Assembly: GCA_039105265.1 (NCBI GenBank)
Contig: JAPFFF010000020.1
Location: forward strand, 823,001 to 887,000
Origin: Tritrichomonas musculus
Lineage: Eukaryota; Parabasalia; Tritrichomonadida; Tritrichomonadidae
Direction: 5' to 3'
Length of the DNA: 64,000 nucleotides
A program made the position numbers and the translations under genes. Position 1 is the stretch's first letter. The number at the start of each line of letters is the position of its first letter. This document shows, piece by piece, positions 18,991 through 32,745 of the stretch. Under the pieces are notes generated by a model. It saw nothing but the letters and a program-made list of their open reading frames with translations, was not told the origin of the DNA and did no database searches.

Positions 18991-20821
18991 ATGTCTGTAA
19001 CTGAAGTTACATATGATGGTGACCCAACTCATAGATACTTTCGTAAACTCGTGAAAAAAAATTATCAAAGCTATTGCATGGGCAAGCAAATGAGGCCAGA
19101 TGGAATGTACCGATGCCAATTTTCCAAAAGAGAATCCGATTTGAAGAAAGATATTGCTGTAGGAATCATTCACCAATGCACATTCAAGAAAGTCGAAGCA
19201 AACAAAACAATTCTTTCATACTTTACTCCAACTGCTGTTGAGAAAAGCGAAGGAATCACTTATGAAGACTTGCTGAACTGCGTTGCAGTCTTTGTTGGCC
19301 GACGAAATCTGTCACTTGAAGCAGACGCCTCAGAGGAGTTGCAAAGACTCATCAAAGTTGCAATTCAATTCGGGATGCAAAACCACAAAAGGAAACTAGA
19401 CGACATATATAGAAAGTATTCTCCCGATACAGTAAGAAAATACATGATTGCTGCTGCAACCGAAGTCAATAAGTTCCAATTCGAATTATTCTCAAAACTG
19501 CCGTATGTTGGTGTAAGCTGTGATGAAGGATCAACACGTGGTGTTCATGATCTTGATTTCGTTCTAGAAGATCCACTTTCAGCACTCAAGCCGTATCCAT
19601 GCTTCACATCTGTAATGCCAAAAGGTGATGCCGTAACATACACAGAGCATTTAGCTCGGGGGCTTGACTTTTTAAGAATAAATAATATTCCTGTTGGGTC
19701 AGTCACCGTTGATGGAAACAAAGCTCAGTTAAAGGCCCTCTCATTCACTTGGCCAGATTCTCTGAGAAGGCGGTATGTCGATCATAACGATTTTATGAGA
19801 AGAATCATTGTCAATCCATGCCTTTGCCATCGAATCAACAACGCCTATAAGAGAGCATACAACTGGACAGTGGGCTTACTTTTAGCTGTTGATCACATGA
19901 GAGACATTTCTGAAGAATGCCGAAAACGCCCTCAAGATGTTCTTGGTGTTTGTCCAAAGGTACAACTGACCCGGTGGAATATGGATGCTGTCGTATATCT
20001 TGACGCCTGAAGGAAGGGAAGATTTCTCAAATAGAATCAATAAGAAAATATTCCCTCGTAAACCAAATTACAGGACAAAATTTGTAGTGTCTAAAGGCCG
20101 AAAGAAAGAAGATATAGAAGAGCTTGTTGATATGTCCTTAGATAATGTCCAAATTCCACTCCAACCAGTTGATTATTCAAGTGATTTTCGACAAATATTA
20201 GGACCAAGAAGTGAAACTGAAGATGAAAATGATGATGAAGAAGAAGACAATCTTCCTTGGGAGCTAATTGAAGAAGAAGAAGAAGATTTTATAGAGTCTC
20301 TTCAGAAGAGAGAAAAAGAAAAAGAAAGTAACAAGAATGAAGCTGAATTTACATATGATCCAACATCAGAAAATGATGTCGAATATCAAGGAAATGCACA
20401 AAAGAATGGAGTGAATGAAAATCCCCCAGAAGACAAAGAAATGAAGAAAAGAATGCTTATTTATCCAGCTCAACAATTCCTCGAAACTACACTTCAAAAC
20501 TGGGGGATTGCGCCATTATCATTGCAAAGGGCATTGAACGCATTCAATTCATTTGTGCGATCAAGCCAAGACCCATTTAAAGATCAAAGATTGGAGAATG
20601 GGGATTATTATTGGGCCCATATCAGAGGCTCAATAAATCCAATTTGGTCTACAATTGCAGATATTGCAATGCGTCTTCATTCTTCTCCATGTTGCGAAGC
20701 TAGTTGTGAAAGAACTATCAGCATGCAACGATTGGTATTGACCGCAAGAAGGATGAGTTCAAAGAAAGACTTGCTGGATGCAAGATTAACTCTTCTTCGA
20801 GGATTGAATAATGATGATTAA
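18991..20821 (+). pseudogene. hAT-superfamily transposase with one frame change
   Basis: Two overlapping frames (18991-20010 and 19985-20821) read as one hAT transposase of about 610 residues. The first holds a BED-like Cys/His N-terminus (YRCQF ... IIHQC), VSCDEGST, VTVDGNKAQ and NPCLCHRINNAYK, corresponding to the two catalytic aspartates and the CxxH motif. The second holds an acidic linker and a clear hAT C-terminal dimerisation region (YYWAHIRG ... CCEASCERTISMQRL). The phase changes by one base between about 19985 and 20010, consistent with a single indel. No terminal inverted repeats or 8-bp target duplication were found, so this could be a recently broken transposon gene or a stranded copy. 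It is an island of about 2 kb between two satellites. Confidence 0.8.
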
Positions 20822-22499
20822 ATAAATTAAATAAATAAAACATTAATTTAAACTATATATAATTTGTATTTTTTATTTATTTTAAAATATTGTTATTGAA
20901 TTGTTTAAAAAAAATCTTTTATTTAGATATTTAATGCGAGTGCAAGCATGATACAAGTACAAGTATGATGGGAGTGCAAGCATGATACGAGTGCAAGCAT
21001 GATGCAAGTACAAGTATGATGGGAGTGCAAGCATGATACGAGTGCAAGTATGATGGGAGTGTCAGCATGATACAAGTACAAGTATGATGGGAGTGCAAGC
21101 ATGATACGAGTGCAAGCATGATACAAGTACAAGTATGATGGGAGTGCAAGCATGATATAAGTACAAGCATGATACAAGTACAAGTATGATGGGAGTGCAA
21201 GCATGATACGAGTGCAAGCATGATACGAGTGTCAGCATGATACAAGTACAAGTATGATGGGAGTGCAAGCATGATACGAGTGCCAGCATGATACAAGCAC
21301 AAGTATGATACAAGTACAAGTATGATGGGAGTGCAAGCATGATACGAGTGCAAGCATGATACAAGTACATATATGATGGGAGTGCAAGCATGATATAAGT
21401 ACAAGCATGATGCAAGTACAAGTATGATGGGAGTGCAAGCATGATACGAGTGCAAGCATGATACGAGTGTCAGCATGATACAAGTACAAGTATGATGGGA
21501 GTGCAAGCATGATACGAGTGCAAGCATGATACAAGTACATGTATGATGGGAGTGCAAGCATGATACGAGTGCAAGCATGATGCAAGTACAAGCATGATAC
21601 GAGTGCAAGCATGATACGAGTGCCAGCATGATGCAAGTACAAGTATGATGGGAGTGCAAGCATGATACGATTGCAAGTATGATGGGATTGTCAGCATGAT
21701 ACAAGTACAAGTATGATGGGAGTGCAAGCATGATACGAGTGCCAGCATGATACAAGTACAAGTATGATGGGAGTGCAAGCATGATACAAGTACATATATG
21801 ATGGGAGTGCAAGCATGATATAAGTACAAGCATGATACAAGTACAAGTATGATGGGAGTGCAAGCATGATACGAGTGCAAGCATGATACGAGTGTCAGCA
21901 TGATACAAGTACAAGTATGATGGGAGTGCAAGCATGATACGAGTGCCAGCATGATACAAGCACAAGTATGATACAAGTACAAGTATGATGGGAGTGCAAG
22001 CATGATACGAGTGCAAGTATGATACAAGTACAAGTATGATGGGAGTGCAAGCATGATACGAGTGCAAGCATGATACAAGTACATATATGATGGGAGTGCA
22101 AGCATGATATAAGTACAAGCATGATGCAAGTACAAGTATGATGGGAGTGCAAGCATGATACGAGTGCAAGCATGATACGAGTGTCAGCATGATACAAGTA
22201 CAAGTATGATGGGAGTGCAAGCATGATACGAGTGCCAGCATGATACAAGCACAAGTATGATATAAGTACAAGTATGATGGGAGTGCAAGCATGATACGAG
22301 TGCAAGTATGATACAAGTACAAGTATGATGGGAGTGCAAGCATGATACGAGTGCAAGCATGATAAGAGTGCCAGCATGATACAAGTACAAGTATGATGGG
22401 AGTGCAAGCATGATACAAGTACAAGTATGATGGGAGTGCAAGCATGATATAAGTACAAGCATGATACAAGTACAAGTATGATGGGAGTGCAAGCATGAT

Positions 22500-25400
22500 A
22501 CGAGTGCAAGCATGATACAAGTACAAGTATGATGGGAGTGCAAGCATGATACGAGTGCAAGCATGATACAAGTACAAGTATGATGGGAGTGCAAGCATGA
22601 TACGAGTGCAAGCATGATACAAGTACAAGTATGATGGGAGTGCAAGCATGATACGAGTGCAAGCATGATACAAGTACAAGTATGATGGGAGTGCAAGCAT
22701 GATACGATTGCAAGCATGATACAAGTACAAGTATGATGGGAGTGCAAGCATGATACGAGTGCAAGCATGATACAAGTACAAGTATGATGGGAGTGCAAGC
22801 ATGATACGAGTGCAAGCATGATGCAAGTACAAGCATGATACGAGTGCAAGCATGATACGAGTGCCAGCATGATACAAGTACAAGTATGATGGGAGTGCAA
22901 GCATGATACGAGTGCAAGCATGATACAAGTACAAGTATGATGGGAGTGCAAGCATGATATAAGTACAAGCATGATACAAGTACAAGTATGATGGGAGTGC
23001 AAGCATGATACGAGTGCAAGCATGATGCAAGTACAAATATGATGGGAGTGCAAGCATGATATAAGTACAAGCATGATACAAGTACAAGTATGATGGGAGT
23101 GCAAGCATGATACGAGTGCAAGCATGATACAAGTACAAGTATGATGGGAGTGCAAGCATGATACGAGTGCAAGCATGATGCAAGTACAAGTATGATGGGA
23201 GTGCAAGCATGATACGAGTGCAAGCATGATGCAAGTACAAGTATGATGGGAGTGCAAGCATGATGCGAGTGCAAGTATGATACGAGTGTCAGCATGATAC
23301 AAGTACAAGTATGATGGGAGTGCAAGCATGATACGAGTGCAAGTATGATACAAGTACATGTATGATGGGAGTGCAAGCATGATATAAGTACAAGCATGAT
23401 ACAAGTACAAGTATGATGGGAGTGCAAGCATGATACGAGTGCAAGCATGATACAAGTACAAGTATGATGGGAGTGCAAGCATGATACGAGTGCAAGTATG
23501 ATACGAGTGTCAGCATGATACAAGTACAAGTATGATACGAGTGCAAGCATGATATAAGTACAAGCATGATACAAGTACAAGTATGATGGGAGTGCAAGCA
23601 TGATACGAGTGCAAGCATGATACGAGTGCCAGCATGATACAAGTACAAGTATGATGGGAGTGCAAGCATGATACGAGTGCAAGCATGATACGAGTGCAAG
23701 TATGATACGAGTGCAAGTATGATATAAGTACAAGCATGATACAAGTACAAGTATGATGGGAGTGCAAGCATGATACGAGTGCAAGCATGATGCAAGTACA
23801 AGTATGATGGGAGTGCAAGCATGATACGAGTGCAAGTATGATACGAGTGTCAGCATGATACAAGTACAAGTATGATGGGAGTGCAAGCATGATACGAGTG
23901 CAAGTATGATACAAGTACATGTATGATGGGAGTGCAAGCATGATATAAGTACAAGCATGATACAAGTACAAGTATGATGGGAGTGCAAGCATGATACGAG
24001 TGCAAGCATGATACAAGTACAAGTATGATGGGAGTGCAAGCATGATACGAGTGCAAGTATGATACGAGTGTCAGCATGATACAAGTACAAGTATGATGGG
24101 AGTGCAAGCATGATACGAGTGCAAGTATGATACAAGTACAAGTATGATGGGAGTGCAAGCATGATACGAGTGCAAGTATGATACAAGTACATGTATGATG
24201 GGAGTGCAAGCATGATATAAGTACAAGCATGATACAAGTACAAGTATGATGGGAGTGCAAGCATGATACGAGTGCAAGCATGATACAAGTACAAGTATGA
24301 TGGGAGTGCAAGCATGATACGAGTGTAAATATGATACGAGTGTCAGCATGATACAAGTACAAGTATGATACGAGTGCAAGCATGATATAAGTACAAGCAT
24401 GATACAAGTACAAGTATGATGGGAGTGCAAGCATGATACGAGTGTAAGCATGATGCAAGTACAAGTATGATGGGAGTGCAAGCATGATACGAGTGCAAGC
24501 ATGATACGAGTGCCAGCATGATACAAGTACAAGTATGATGGGAGTGCAAGCATGATACGAGTGCAAGTATGATACAAGTACATGTATGATGGGAGTGCAA
24601 GCATGATACGAGTGCAAGTATGATACAAGTACATGTATGATGGGAGTGCAAGCATGATATAAGTACAAGCATGATACAAGTACAAGTATGATGGGAGTGC
24701 AAGCATGATACGAGTGCAAGCATGATACAAGTACAAGTATGATGGGAGTGCAAGCATGATACGATTGCAAGCATGATACAAGTACAAGTATGATGGGAGT
24801 GCAAGCATGATACGAGTGCAAGCATGATACAAGTACAAGTATGATGGGAGTGCAAGCATGATACGAGTGCAAGCATGATACAAGTACAAGTATGATGGGA
24901 GTGCAAGCATGATACGAGTGCAAGCATGATACAAGTACAAGTATGATGGGAGTGCAAGCATGATACGATTGCAAGCATGATACAAGTACAAGTATGATGG
25001 GAGTGCAAGCATGATACGAGTGCAAGCATGATACAAGTACAAGTATGATGGGAGTGCAAGCATGATACGAGTGCAAGCATGATGCAAGTACAAGCATGAT
25101 ACGAGTGCAAGCATGATACGAGTGCCAGCATGATACAAGTACAAGTATGATGGGAGTGCAAGCATGATACGAGTGCAAGCATGATACAAGTACAAGTATG
25201 ATGGGAGTGCAAGCATGATATAAGTACAAGCATGATACAAGTACAAGTATGATGGGAGTGCAAGCATGATACGAGTGCAAGCATGATGCAAGTACAAATA
25301 TGATGGGAGTGCAAGCATGATATAAGTACAAGCATGATACAAGTACAAGTATGATGGGAGTGCAAGCATGATACGAGTGCAAGCATGATACAAGTACAAG

Positions 25401-25900
25401 TATGATGGGAGTGCAAGCATGATACGAGTGCAAGCATGATGCAAGTACAAGTATGATGGGAGTGCAAGCATGATACGAGTGCAAGCATGATGCAAGTACA
25501 AGTATGATGGGAGTGCAAGCATGATGCGAGTGCAAGTATGATACGAGTGTCAGCATGATACAAGTACAAGTATGATGGGAGTGCAAGCATGATACGAGTG
25601 CAAGTATGATACAAGTACATGTATGATGGGAGTGCAAGCATGATATAAGTACAAGCATGATACAAGTACAAGTATGATGGGAGTGCAAGCATGATACGAG
25701 TGCAAGCATGATACAAGTACAAGTATGATGGGAGTGCAAGCATGATACGAGTGCAAGTATGATACGAGTGTCAGCATGATACAAGTACAAGTATGATACG
25801 AGTGCAAGCATGATATAAGTACAAGCATGATACAAGTACAAGTATGATGGGAGTGCAAGCATGATACGAGTGCAAGCATGATACGAGTGCCAGCATGATA
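22500..25900. repeat. 2,261-bp and 714-bp higher-order duplications
   Basis: Markers at 23261, 23289, 23482 and 23510 recur exactly 2,261 bp later (25522, 25550, 25743, 25771); 2,261 is 133 x 17. Further left, 21442 and 21470 recur at 22156 and 22184, a 714-bp shift (42 x 17). Together with the 1,360-bp unit this shows nested higher-order structure of different sizes in one array. Confidence 0.75.
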
Positions 25901-26314
25901 CAAGTACAAGTATGATGGGAGTGCAAGCATGATACGAGTGCAAGTATGATACGAGTGTCAGCATGATACAAGTACAAGTATGATACGAGTGCAAGCATGA
26001 TATAAGTACAAGCATGATACAAGTACAAGTATGATGGGAGTGCAAGCATGATACGAGTGCAAGCATGATACGAGTGCCAGCATGATACAAGTACAAGTAT
26101 GATGGGAGTGCAAGCATGATACGAGTGCAAGCATGATACGAGTGCAAGTATGATACGAGTGCAAGTATGATGGGAGTGCAAGCATGATACGAGTGCAAGT
26201 ATGATACAAGTACATGTATGATGGGAGTGCAAGCATGATATAAGTACAAGCATGATACAAGTACAAGTATGATGGGAGTGCAAGTATGATGGGAGTGCAA
26301 GTATGATACGAGTG

Positions 26315-29300
26315 TCAGCATGATACAAGTACAAGTATGATGGGAGTGCAAGCATGATACGAGTGCAAGTATGATACAAGTACATGTATGATGGGAGTGC
26401 AAGCATGATATAAGTACAAGCATGATACAAGTACAAGTATGATGGGAGTGCAAGCATGATACGAGTGCAAGCATGATACAAGTACAAGTATGATGGGAGT
26501 GCAAGCATGATACGAGTGCAAGTATGATACGAGTGTCAGCATGATACAAGTACAAGTATGATGGGAGTGCAAGCATGATACGAGTGCAAGTATGATACAA
26601 GTACAAGTATGATGGGAGTGCAAGCATGATACGAGTGCAAGTATGATACAAGTACATGTATGATGGGAGTGCAAGCATGATATAAGTACAAGCATGATAC
26701 AAGTACAAGTATGATGGGAGTGCAAGCATGATACGAGTGCAAGCATGATACAAGTACAAGTATGATGGGAGTGCAAGCATGATACGAGTGTAAGTATGAT
26801 ACGAGTGTCAGCATGATACAAGTACAAGTATGATACGAGTGCAAGCATGATATAAGTACAAGCATGATACAAGTACAAGTATGATGGGAGTGCAAGCATG
26901 ATACGAGTGTAAGCATGATGCAAGTACAAGTATGATGGGAGTGCAAGCATGATACGAGTGCAAGCATGATACGAGTGCCAGCATGATACAAGTACAAGTA
27001 TGATGGGAGTGCAAGCATGATACGAGTGCAAGTATGATACAAGTACATGTATGATGGGAGTGCAAGCATGATATAAGTACAAGTATGATACAAGTACAAG
27101 TATGATGGGAGTGCAAGCATGATATAAGTACAAGCATGATACAAGTACAAGTATGATGGGAGTGCAAGCATGATACGAGTGCAAGCATGATGCAAGTACA
27201 AGTATGATGGGAGTGCAAGCATGATACGAGTGCAAGTATGATACGAGTGTCAGCATGATACAAGTACAAGTATGATGGGAGTGCAAGCATGATACGAGTG
27301 CAAGTATGATACAAGTACATGTATGATGGGAGTGCAAGCATGATATAAGTACAAGCATGATACAAGTACAAGTATGATGGGAGTGCAAGCATGATACGAG
27401 TGCAAGCATGATGCAAGTACAAGCATGATACGAGTGCAAGCATGATACGAGTGCCAGCATGATACAAGTACAAGTATGATGGGAGTGCAAGCATGATACG
27501 AGTGCAAGTATGATACAAGTACATGTATGATGGGAGTGCAAGCATGATATAAGTACAAGCATGATACAAGTACAAGTATGATGGGAGTGCAAGCATGATA
27601 CGAGTGCAAGCATGATACAAGTACAAGTATGATGGGAGTGCAAGCATGATACGAGTGCAAGTATGATACGAGTGTCAGCATGATACAAGTACAAGTATGA
27701 TGGGAGTGCAAGCATGATACGAGTGCAAGTATGATACAAGTACATGTATGATGGGAGTGCAAGCATGATATAAGTACAAGCATGATACAAGTACAAGTAT
27801 GATGGGAGTGCAAGCATGATACGAGTGCAAGCATGATACAAGTACAAGTATGATGGGAGTGCAAGCATGATACGAGTGCAAGTATGATACGAGTGTCAGC
27901 ATGATACAAGTACAAGTATGATGGGAGTGCAAGCATGATACGAGTGCAAGTATGATACAAGTACAAGTATGATGGGAGTGCAAGCATGATACGAGTGCAA
28001 GTATGATACAAGTACATGTATGATGGGAGTGCAAGCATGATATAAGTACAAGCATGATACAAGTACAAGTATGATGGGAGTGCAAGCATGATACGAGTGC
28101 AAGCATGATACAAGTACAAGTATGATGGGAGTGCAAGCATGATACGAGTGTAAGTATGATACGAGTGTCAGCATGATACAAGTACAAGTATGATACGAGT
28201 GCAAGCATGATATAAGTACAAGCATGATACAAGTACAAGTATGATGGGAGTGCAAGCATGATACGAGTGTAAGCATGATGCAAGTACAAGTATGATGGGA
28301 GTGCAAGCATGATACGAGTGCAAGCATGATACGAGTGTCAGCATGATACAAGTACAAGTATGATGGGAGTGCAAGCATGATACGAGTGCAAGTATGATAC
28401 AAGTACATGTATGATGGGAGTGCAAGCATGATATAAGTACAAGTATGATACAAGTACAAGTATGATGGGAGTGCAAGCATGATATAAGTACAAGCATGAT
28501 ACAAGTACAAGTATGATGGGAGTGCAAGCATGATACGAGTGCAAGCATGATGCAAGTACAAGTATGATGGGAGTGCAAGCATGATACGAGTGCAAGTATG
28601 ATACGAGTGTCAGCATGATACAAGTACAAGTATGATGGGAGTGCAAGCATGATACGAGTGCAAGTATGATACAAGTACATGTATGATGGGAGTGCAAGCA
28701 TGATATAAGTACAAGCATGATACAAGTACAAGTATGATGGGAGTGCAAGCATGATACGAGTGCAAGCATGATGCAAGTACAAGCATGATACGAGTGCAAG
28801 CATGATACGAGTGCCAGCATGATACAAGTACAAGTATGATGGGAGTGCAAGCATGATACGAGTGCAAGTATGATACAAGTACATGTATGATGGGAGTGCA
28901 AGCATGATATAAGTACAAGCATGATACAAGTACAAGTATGATGGGAGTGCAAGCATGATACGAGTGCAAGCATGATACAAGTACAAGTATGATGGGAGTG
29001 CAAGCATGATACGAGTGCAAGTATGATACGAGTGTCAGCATGATACAAGTACAAGTATGATGGGAGTGCAAGCATGATACGAGTGCAAGTATGATACAAG
29101 TACATGTATGATGGGAGTGCAAGCATGATATAAGTACAAGCATGATACAAGTACAAGTATGATGGGAGTGCAAGCATGATACGAGTGCAAGCATGATACA
29201 AGTACAAGTATGATGGGAGTGCAAGCATGATACGAGTGCAAGTATGATACGAGTGTCAGCATGATACAAGTACAAGTATGATGGGAGTGCAAGCATGATA

Positions 29301-29990
29301 CGAGTGCAAGTATGATACAAGTACAAGTATGATGGGAGTGCAAGCATGATACGAGTGCAAGTATGATACAAGTACATGTATGATGGGAGTGCAAGCATGA
29401 TATAAGTACAAGCATGATACAAGTACAAGTATGATGGGAGTGCAAGCATGATACGAGTGCAAGCATGATACAAGTACAAGTATGATGGGAGTGCAAGCAT
29501 GATACGAGTGTAAGTATGATACGAGTGTCAGCATGATACAAGTACAAGTATGATACGAGTGCAAGCATGATATAAGTACAAGCATGATACAAGTACAAGT
29601 ATGATGGGAGTGCAAGCATGATACGAGTGTAAGCATGATGCAAGTACAAGTATGATGGGAGTGCAAGCATGATACGAGTGCAAGCATGATACGAGTGTCA
29701 GCATGATACAAGTACAAGTATGATGGGAGTGCAAGCATGATACGAGTGCAAGTATGATACAAGTACATGTATGATGGGAGTGCAAGCATGATATAAGTAC
29801 AAGTATGATACAAGTACAAGTATGATGGGAGTGCAAGCATGATATAAGTACAAGCATGATACAAGTACAAGTATGATGGGAGTGCAAGCATGATACGAGT
29901 GCAAGCATGATGCAAGTACAAGTATGATGGGAGTGCAAGCATGATACGAGTGCAAGTATGATACGAGTGTCAGCATGATACAAGTACAAG
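26315..29990. repeat. 1,360-bp higher-order repeat, about 2.7 copies
   Basis: Markers at 26315, 26536, 26780, 27222 and 27647 recur at +1,360 (27675, 27896, 28140, 28582, 29007), and several recur again at +2,720 (29035, 29256, 29500, 29942). 1,360 is 80 x 17, so each higher-order unit holds 80 monomers. The copies look almost identical, indicating very recent amplification. Confidence 0.85.
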
Positions 29991-30565
29991 TATGATGGGA
30001 GTGCAAGCATGATACGAGTGCAAGCATGATACAAGTACAAGTATGATGGGAGTGCAAGCATGATACGAGTGTAAGTATGATACGAGTGTCAGCATGATAC
30101 AAGTACAAGTATGATACGAGTGCAAGCATGATATAAGTACAAGCATGATACAAGTACAAGTATGATGGGAGTGCAAGCATGATACGAGTGTAAGCATGAT
30201 GCAAGTACAAGTATGATGGGAGTGCAAGCATGATACGAGTGCAAGCATGATACGAGTGCCAGCATGATACAAGTACAAGTATGATGGGAGTGCAAGCATG
30301 ATACGAGTGCAAGTATGATACAAGTACATGTATGATGGGAGTGCAAGCATGATATAAGTACAAGTATGATACAAGTACAAGTATGATGGGAGTGCAAGCA
30401 TGATATAAGTACAAGCATGATACAAGTACAAGTATGATGGGAGTGCAAGCATGATACGAGTGCAAGCATGATGCAAGTACAAGTATGATGGGAGTGCAAG
30501 CATGATACGAGTGCAAGCATGATACGAGTGCAAGCATGATGCAAGTACAAGTATGATGGGAGTGC

Positions 30566-30869
30566 GGACAAAATTTTATAATACACTTAAATTTTAATTA
30601 TTTTTAAATAAAAATTATTTTCATCATTAATTTATTATATAAGAGCACAAAATATCTATGAAGTATTATTCCTACTTTGAACAATTTTCTTGGGTATATC
30701 ATAAAATCATTTTTTTATTATTTGTTGACTTGTCGATGATATTTATACATAGTAGGGGGTTCGGGGGGCGAAGCCCCCCGAAAATTTTTGAATAATAAAT
30801 ATATAAGGTGGTTACATTTCCCCAAAATTTTTTCCCCTGGGGAAGCTTTTTTCCCCAATTCGGAGGTGT
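30566..30869. other. Unique AT-rich spacer right of satellite B
   Basis: No gene is seen. The spacer contains A/T-rich sequence, a strong GC hairpin at 30760-30782, and a C/G-patch region at 30820-30858. In that region TTCCCC and GGGGAA flank a single T, with further CCCC runs on both sides. It separates satellite B from the first PAS fragment. Confidence 0.6.
30760..30782. repeat. GC-rich hairpin
   Basis: TTCGGGGGGC and GCCCCCCGAA form a perfect 10-bp stem with a GAA loop, in otherwise AT-rich DNA and preceded by GTAGGGGG. A related, weaker GC hairpin lies at 48472-48484 (GGGGC TTG GCCCC) and is also flanked by an A-rich run and a CCAACCCC tail. Both may derive from the same dispersed repeat. 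Confidence 0.7.
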
Positions 30870-31537
30870 ATTATTATTAATAATTCGAAGGAAGAGTTCA
30901 ATATTGAGAGAATTTTGATTGCACGATTACCACCTATTTCTGTTGTTCAGAATCAATCATTAGTTGAGTTAATGATAGGTCAATTTGAGTCAAAAACATT
31001 TAAAAATACGACACCTTTTAAAGTGCATATTACTTATAATCCTAGCCAATTTATAACTTTCAATAAAAATTGGCAGATCCAATTTATCAATTATTCTACT
31101 TCTAAACTTTTTGGACTATCTAGAGAACAACTTTATCAATCTAATTTATTATCAATCATTAATTCAAGTGATTTCTATTTGATAAAAGAAAAACGCAAAA
31201 GAAACAATGGATTTAAAGAGATTCAAAAATCAAAGGAAAATAATTTCAGCAGCATCATTGATAACTATAATGATAACCAAAATCTATTAGCTCTTGAATC
31301 ATTGTTATTAAAGAAAAGATAACGATAGCATTGACCTGAATAAAAATGATGATAATGACCAAATATCTACACAAAAAATCGACCTTTTCAAAGAACCTTA
31401 CAAGATCACAATTGTTGACATTAATTTTGTCTGAAGTTTTAACTTATTTACCTGCACCAGACGATATTTATGTTCTTATTTTAAATGATCAAACAAAACA
31501 ATATATAAATCATGCAAAAGAAGTATTCATTTTGTAA
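30870..31537 (+). pseudogene. PAS-domain gene fragment, copy 1
   Basis: An open frame at 30915-31322 encodes a PAS-fold segment (NWQIQFINYSTSKLFGLSRE then QLYQSNLLSIIN), as found in trichomonad transmembrane proteins with PAS and cyclase-type domains. After the stop at 31320 the next frame continues the same kind of sequence (KIDLFKEPYKITIVDI, then ILSEVLTYLPAPDDIYVLIL), so a frame change splits it. Copy 2 at 42593 has an 18-bp stretch here (encoding about KNDGTKL) that copy 1 lacks. There are no flanking N- or C-terminal domains, so this is a duplicated gene fragment. Confidence 0.65.
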
Positions 31538-31645
31538 TCATGATGTCATAATAACATTCTTTTATGCTGTAATACTGATTGATTTCTGTCAAATAGTTAA
31601 AAGAAAAATATTCTCCTTGTTAAACAAATTGACTATTTTTTGAGT
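31512..31645. repeat. Dispersed ~130-bp repeat, copy 1
   Basis: The sequence beginning GCAAAAGAAGTATTCATTTT recurs with small differences at about 33036-33170, in the same orientation. The repeat starts inside the last codons of the PAS fragment, so the second copy carries a trace of that gene upstream of the DUF3447 gene at 33556. Confidence 0.7.
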
Positions 31646-31689
31646 TTCACAAATAAGAAGTTACAGAAGAAATAATAAAAAATGTATTT

Positions 31690-31706
31690 ATATTTTATGT
31701 TTTCTG

Positions 31707-31739
<33 letters not shown>

Positions 31740-32745
31740 ATTGCGATATTCAAAACTAAATCGATAGAGATTTTCTTCGAATTTATTTTCAATGTCATTT
31801 TTTATTTCTTCTTCATCAATTAGATAATTGATGATATATCTTGAAACATCGTTATGATGACTTTTGATCGATTCGCGAAGAATGCTTTCATATGTACAAT
31901 TTGGTGGTGAGATTTCATTGTCTTCAAGATATTTGATCAGTTCTGCATCTCTACTATGAATCGCATAATACCAAATATTTGATGTCATTTCAAATCCATT
32001 CTTGTGAATGTAACGGATAATTTCATTTGATCAAAAAAATGCTGCATAATTAATAATTTTGATTTCTTTATTATTTTTCGTCAGGAGTTCATTCGTTTCA
32101 AAAATTGATGCTTCAATGTAACTTTCAAGTGACAAATTTGTTCTGTTGACGTGAACAATGAATTTTTTCGTTTCTTGTTTTCGAATAATTTCACTTAAAT
32201 AACTATAATTTTCACTTTCTCGCCGTCGTTCATTCAAATATTCTTCTTCTTTTGTCATTTCTTTTATTAAATGTTCTTCTCTCAAAATTGAATTTTGACA
32301 AGAATACTTATCAATGAATTCTTTCGTGATGAATTCTTTGATTTCTGGTGAAAAATATTCACAATATTTATTTTCAAGAAATTCATCACTCGTTATTCGT
32401 GATACAATGTATTCAACAAGAGTTATCATTCGTTCTTCAATAAAGAATAGAAGATGTCGTTTGTTGTTTTTAAAAAGTTCCAAGATTTCTGAATTATTCA
32501 TTATTTTAGTAATATAAATCTTCACAAATTCAATAATTCTTTCAACTTTATTATAAAAGTTATTAATTCGTTGATGATTATTAGAAATATTATTTATTAA
32601 ATATAATCTTTCTTTGATTTCATGATGATCTTTCGTGAATTTGTTGATTTTTGGAAACTTGAAGAAAGTTTTCAAAATTCTCTTCGACATTCTTTTCTTC
32701 TTCAAGATATTCTAGAAGATCTCTTTGAATGTTTTTCTTTTAATT
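31690..32745 (-). pseudogene. DUF3447/ankyrin-family pseudogene (minus strand)
   Basis: Read on the minus strand it matches the DUF3447 genes at 33556 and 39279. It starts with KNIQRDLLEYLEEEKNVEEN in one phase and moves to a second phase near 32625 (DHHEIKERLYLINNISNNHQ). It then runs to YAAFF, where a TGA replaces the Gly codon of the intact copies (YASFYGSND). It continues with EIIRYIHKNGFEMTSNIWYY and SPPNCTYESILRESIKSHHN. It ends in a run of 31 A/T at the position where intact copies have six T. The N-terminal start codon is missing. There are at least three disablements, and divergence from the intact copies is high, so it is older than they are. Confidence 0.8.

Larger units (their letters stand above)
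20937..30565. repeat. Satellite B: 17-bp monomer array, about 9.6 kb
   Basis: About 566 tandem copies of a 17-bp monomer in a few variants: GCAAGCATGATACGAGT, GCAAGCATGATACAAGT, ACAAGTATGATGGGAGT and a GTCAGCATGATACAAGT type. They are often grouped in threes (51 bp), which keeps minus-strand frames open. Almost all length differences inside the array are multiples of 17, so the array evolves by unequal exchange in register. The many overlapping minus-strand frames (MLALPSYLYLYHACT type) are by-products. The array starts after an A/T-rich spacer and ends abruptly at a unique CGGACAAAATTTT sequence. Confidence 0.95.

Noticed and set aside
20937-30565. CRISPR-like array
   Set aside because: There are no unique spacers between repeats; the units are directly adjacent, and the genome is eukaryotic in character.
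20923-30586. Dozens of overlapping MLALPSYLYLY-type frames in satellite B
   Set aside because: They are by-products of 51-bp groups of 17-bp monomers, occur in all three minus-strand phases, and show no domain.
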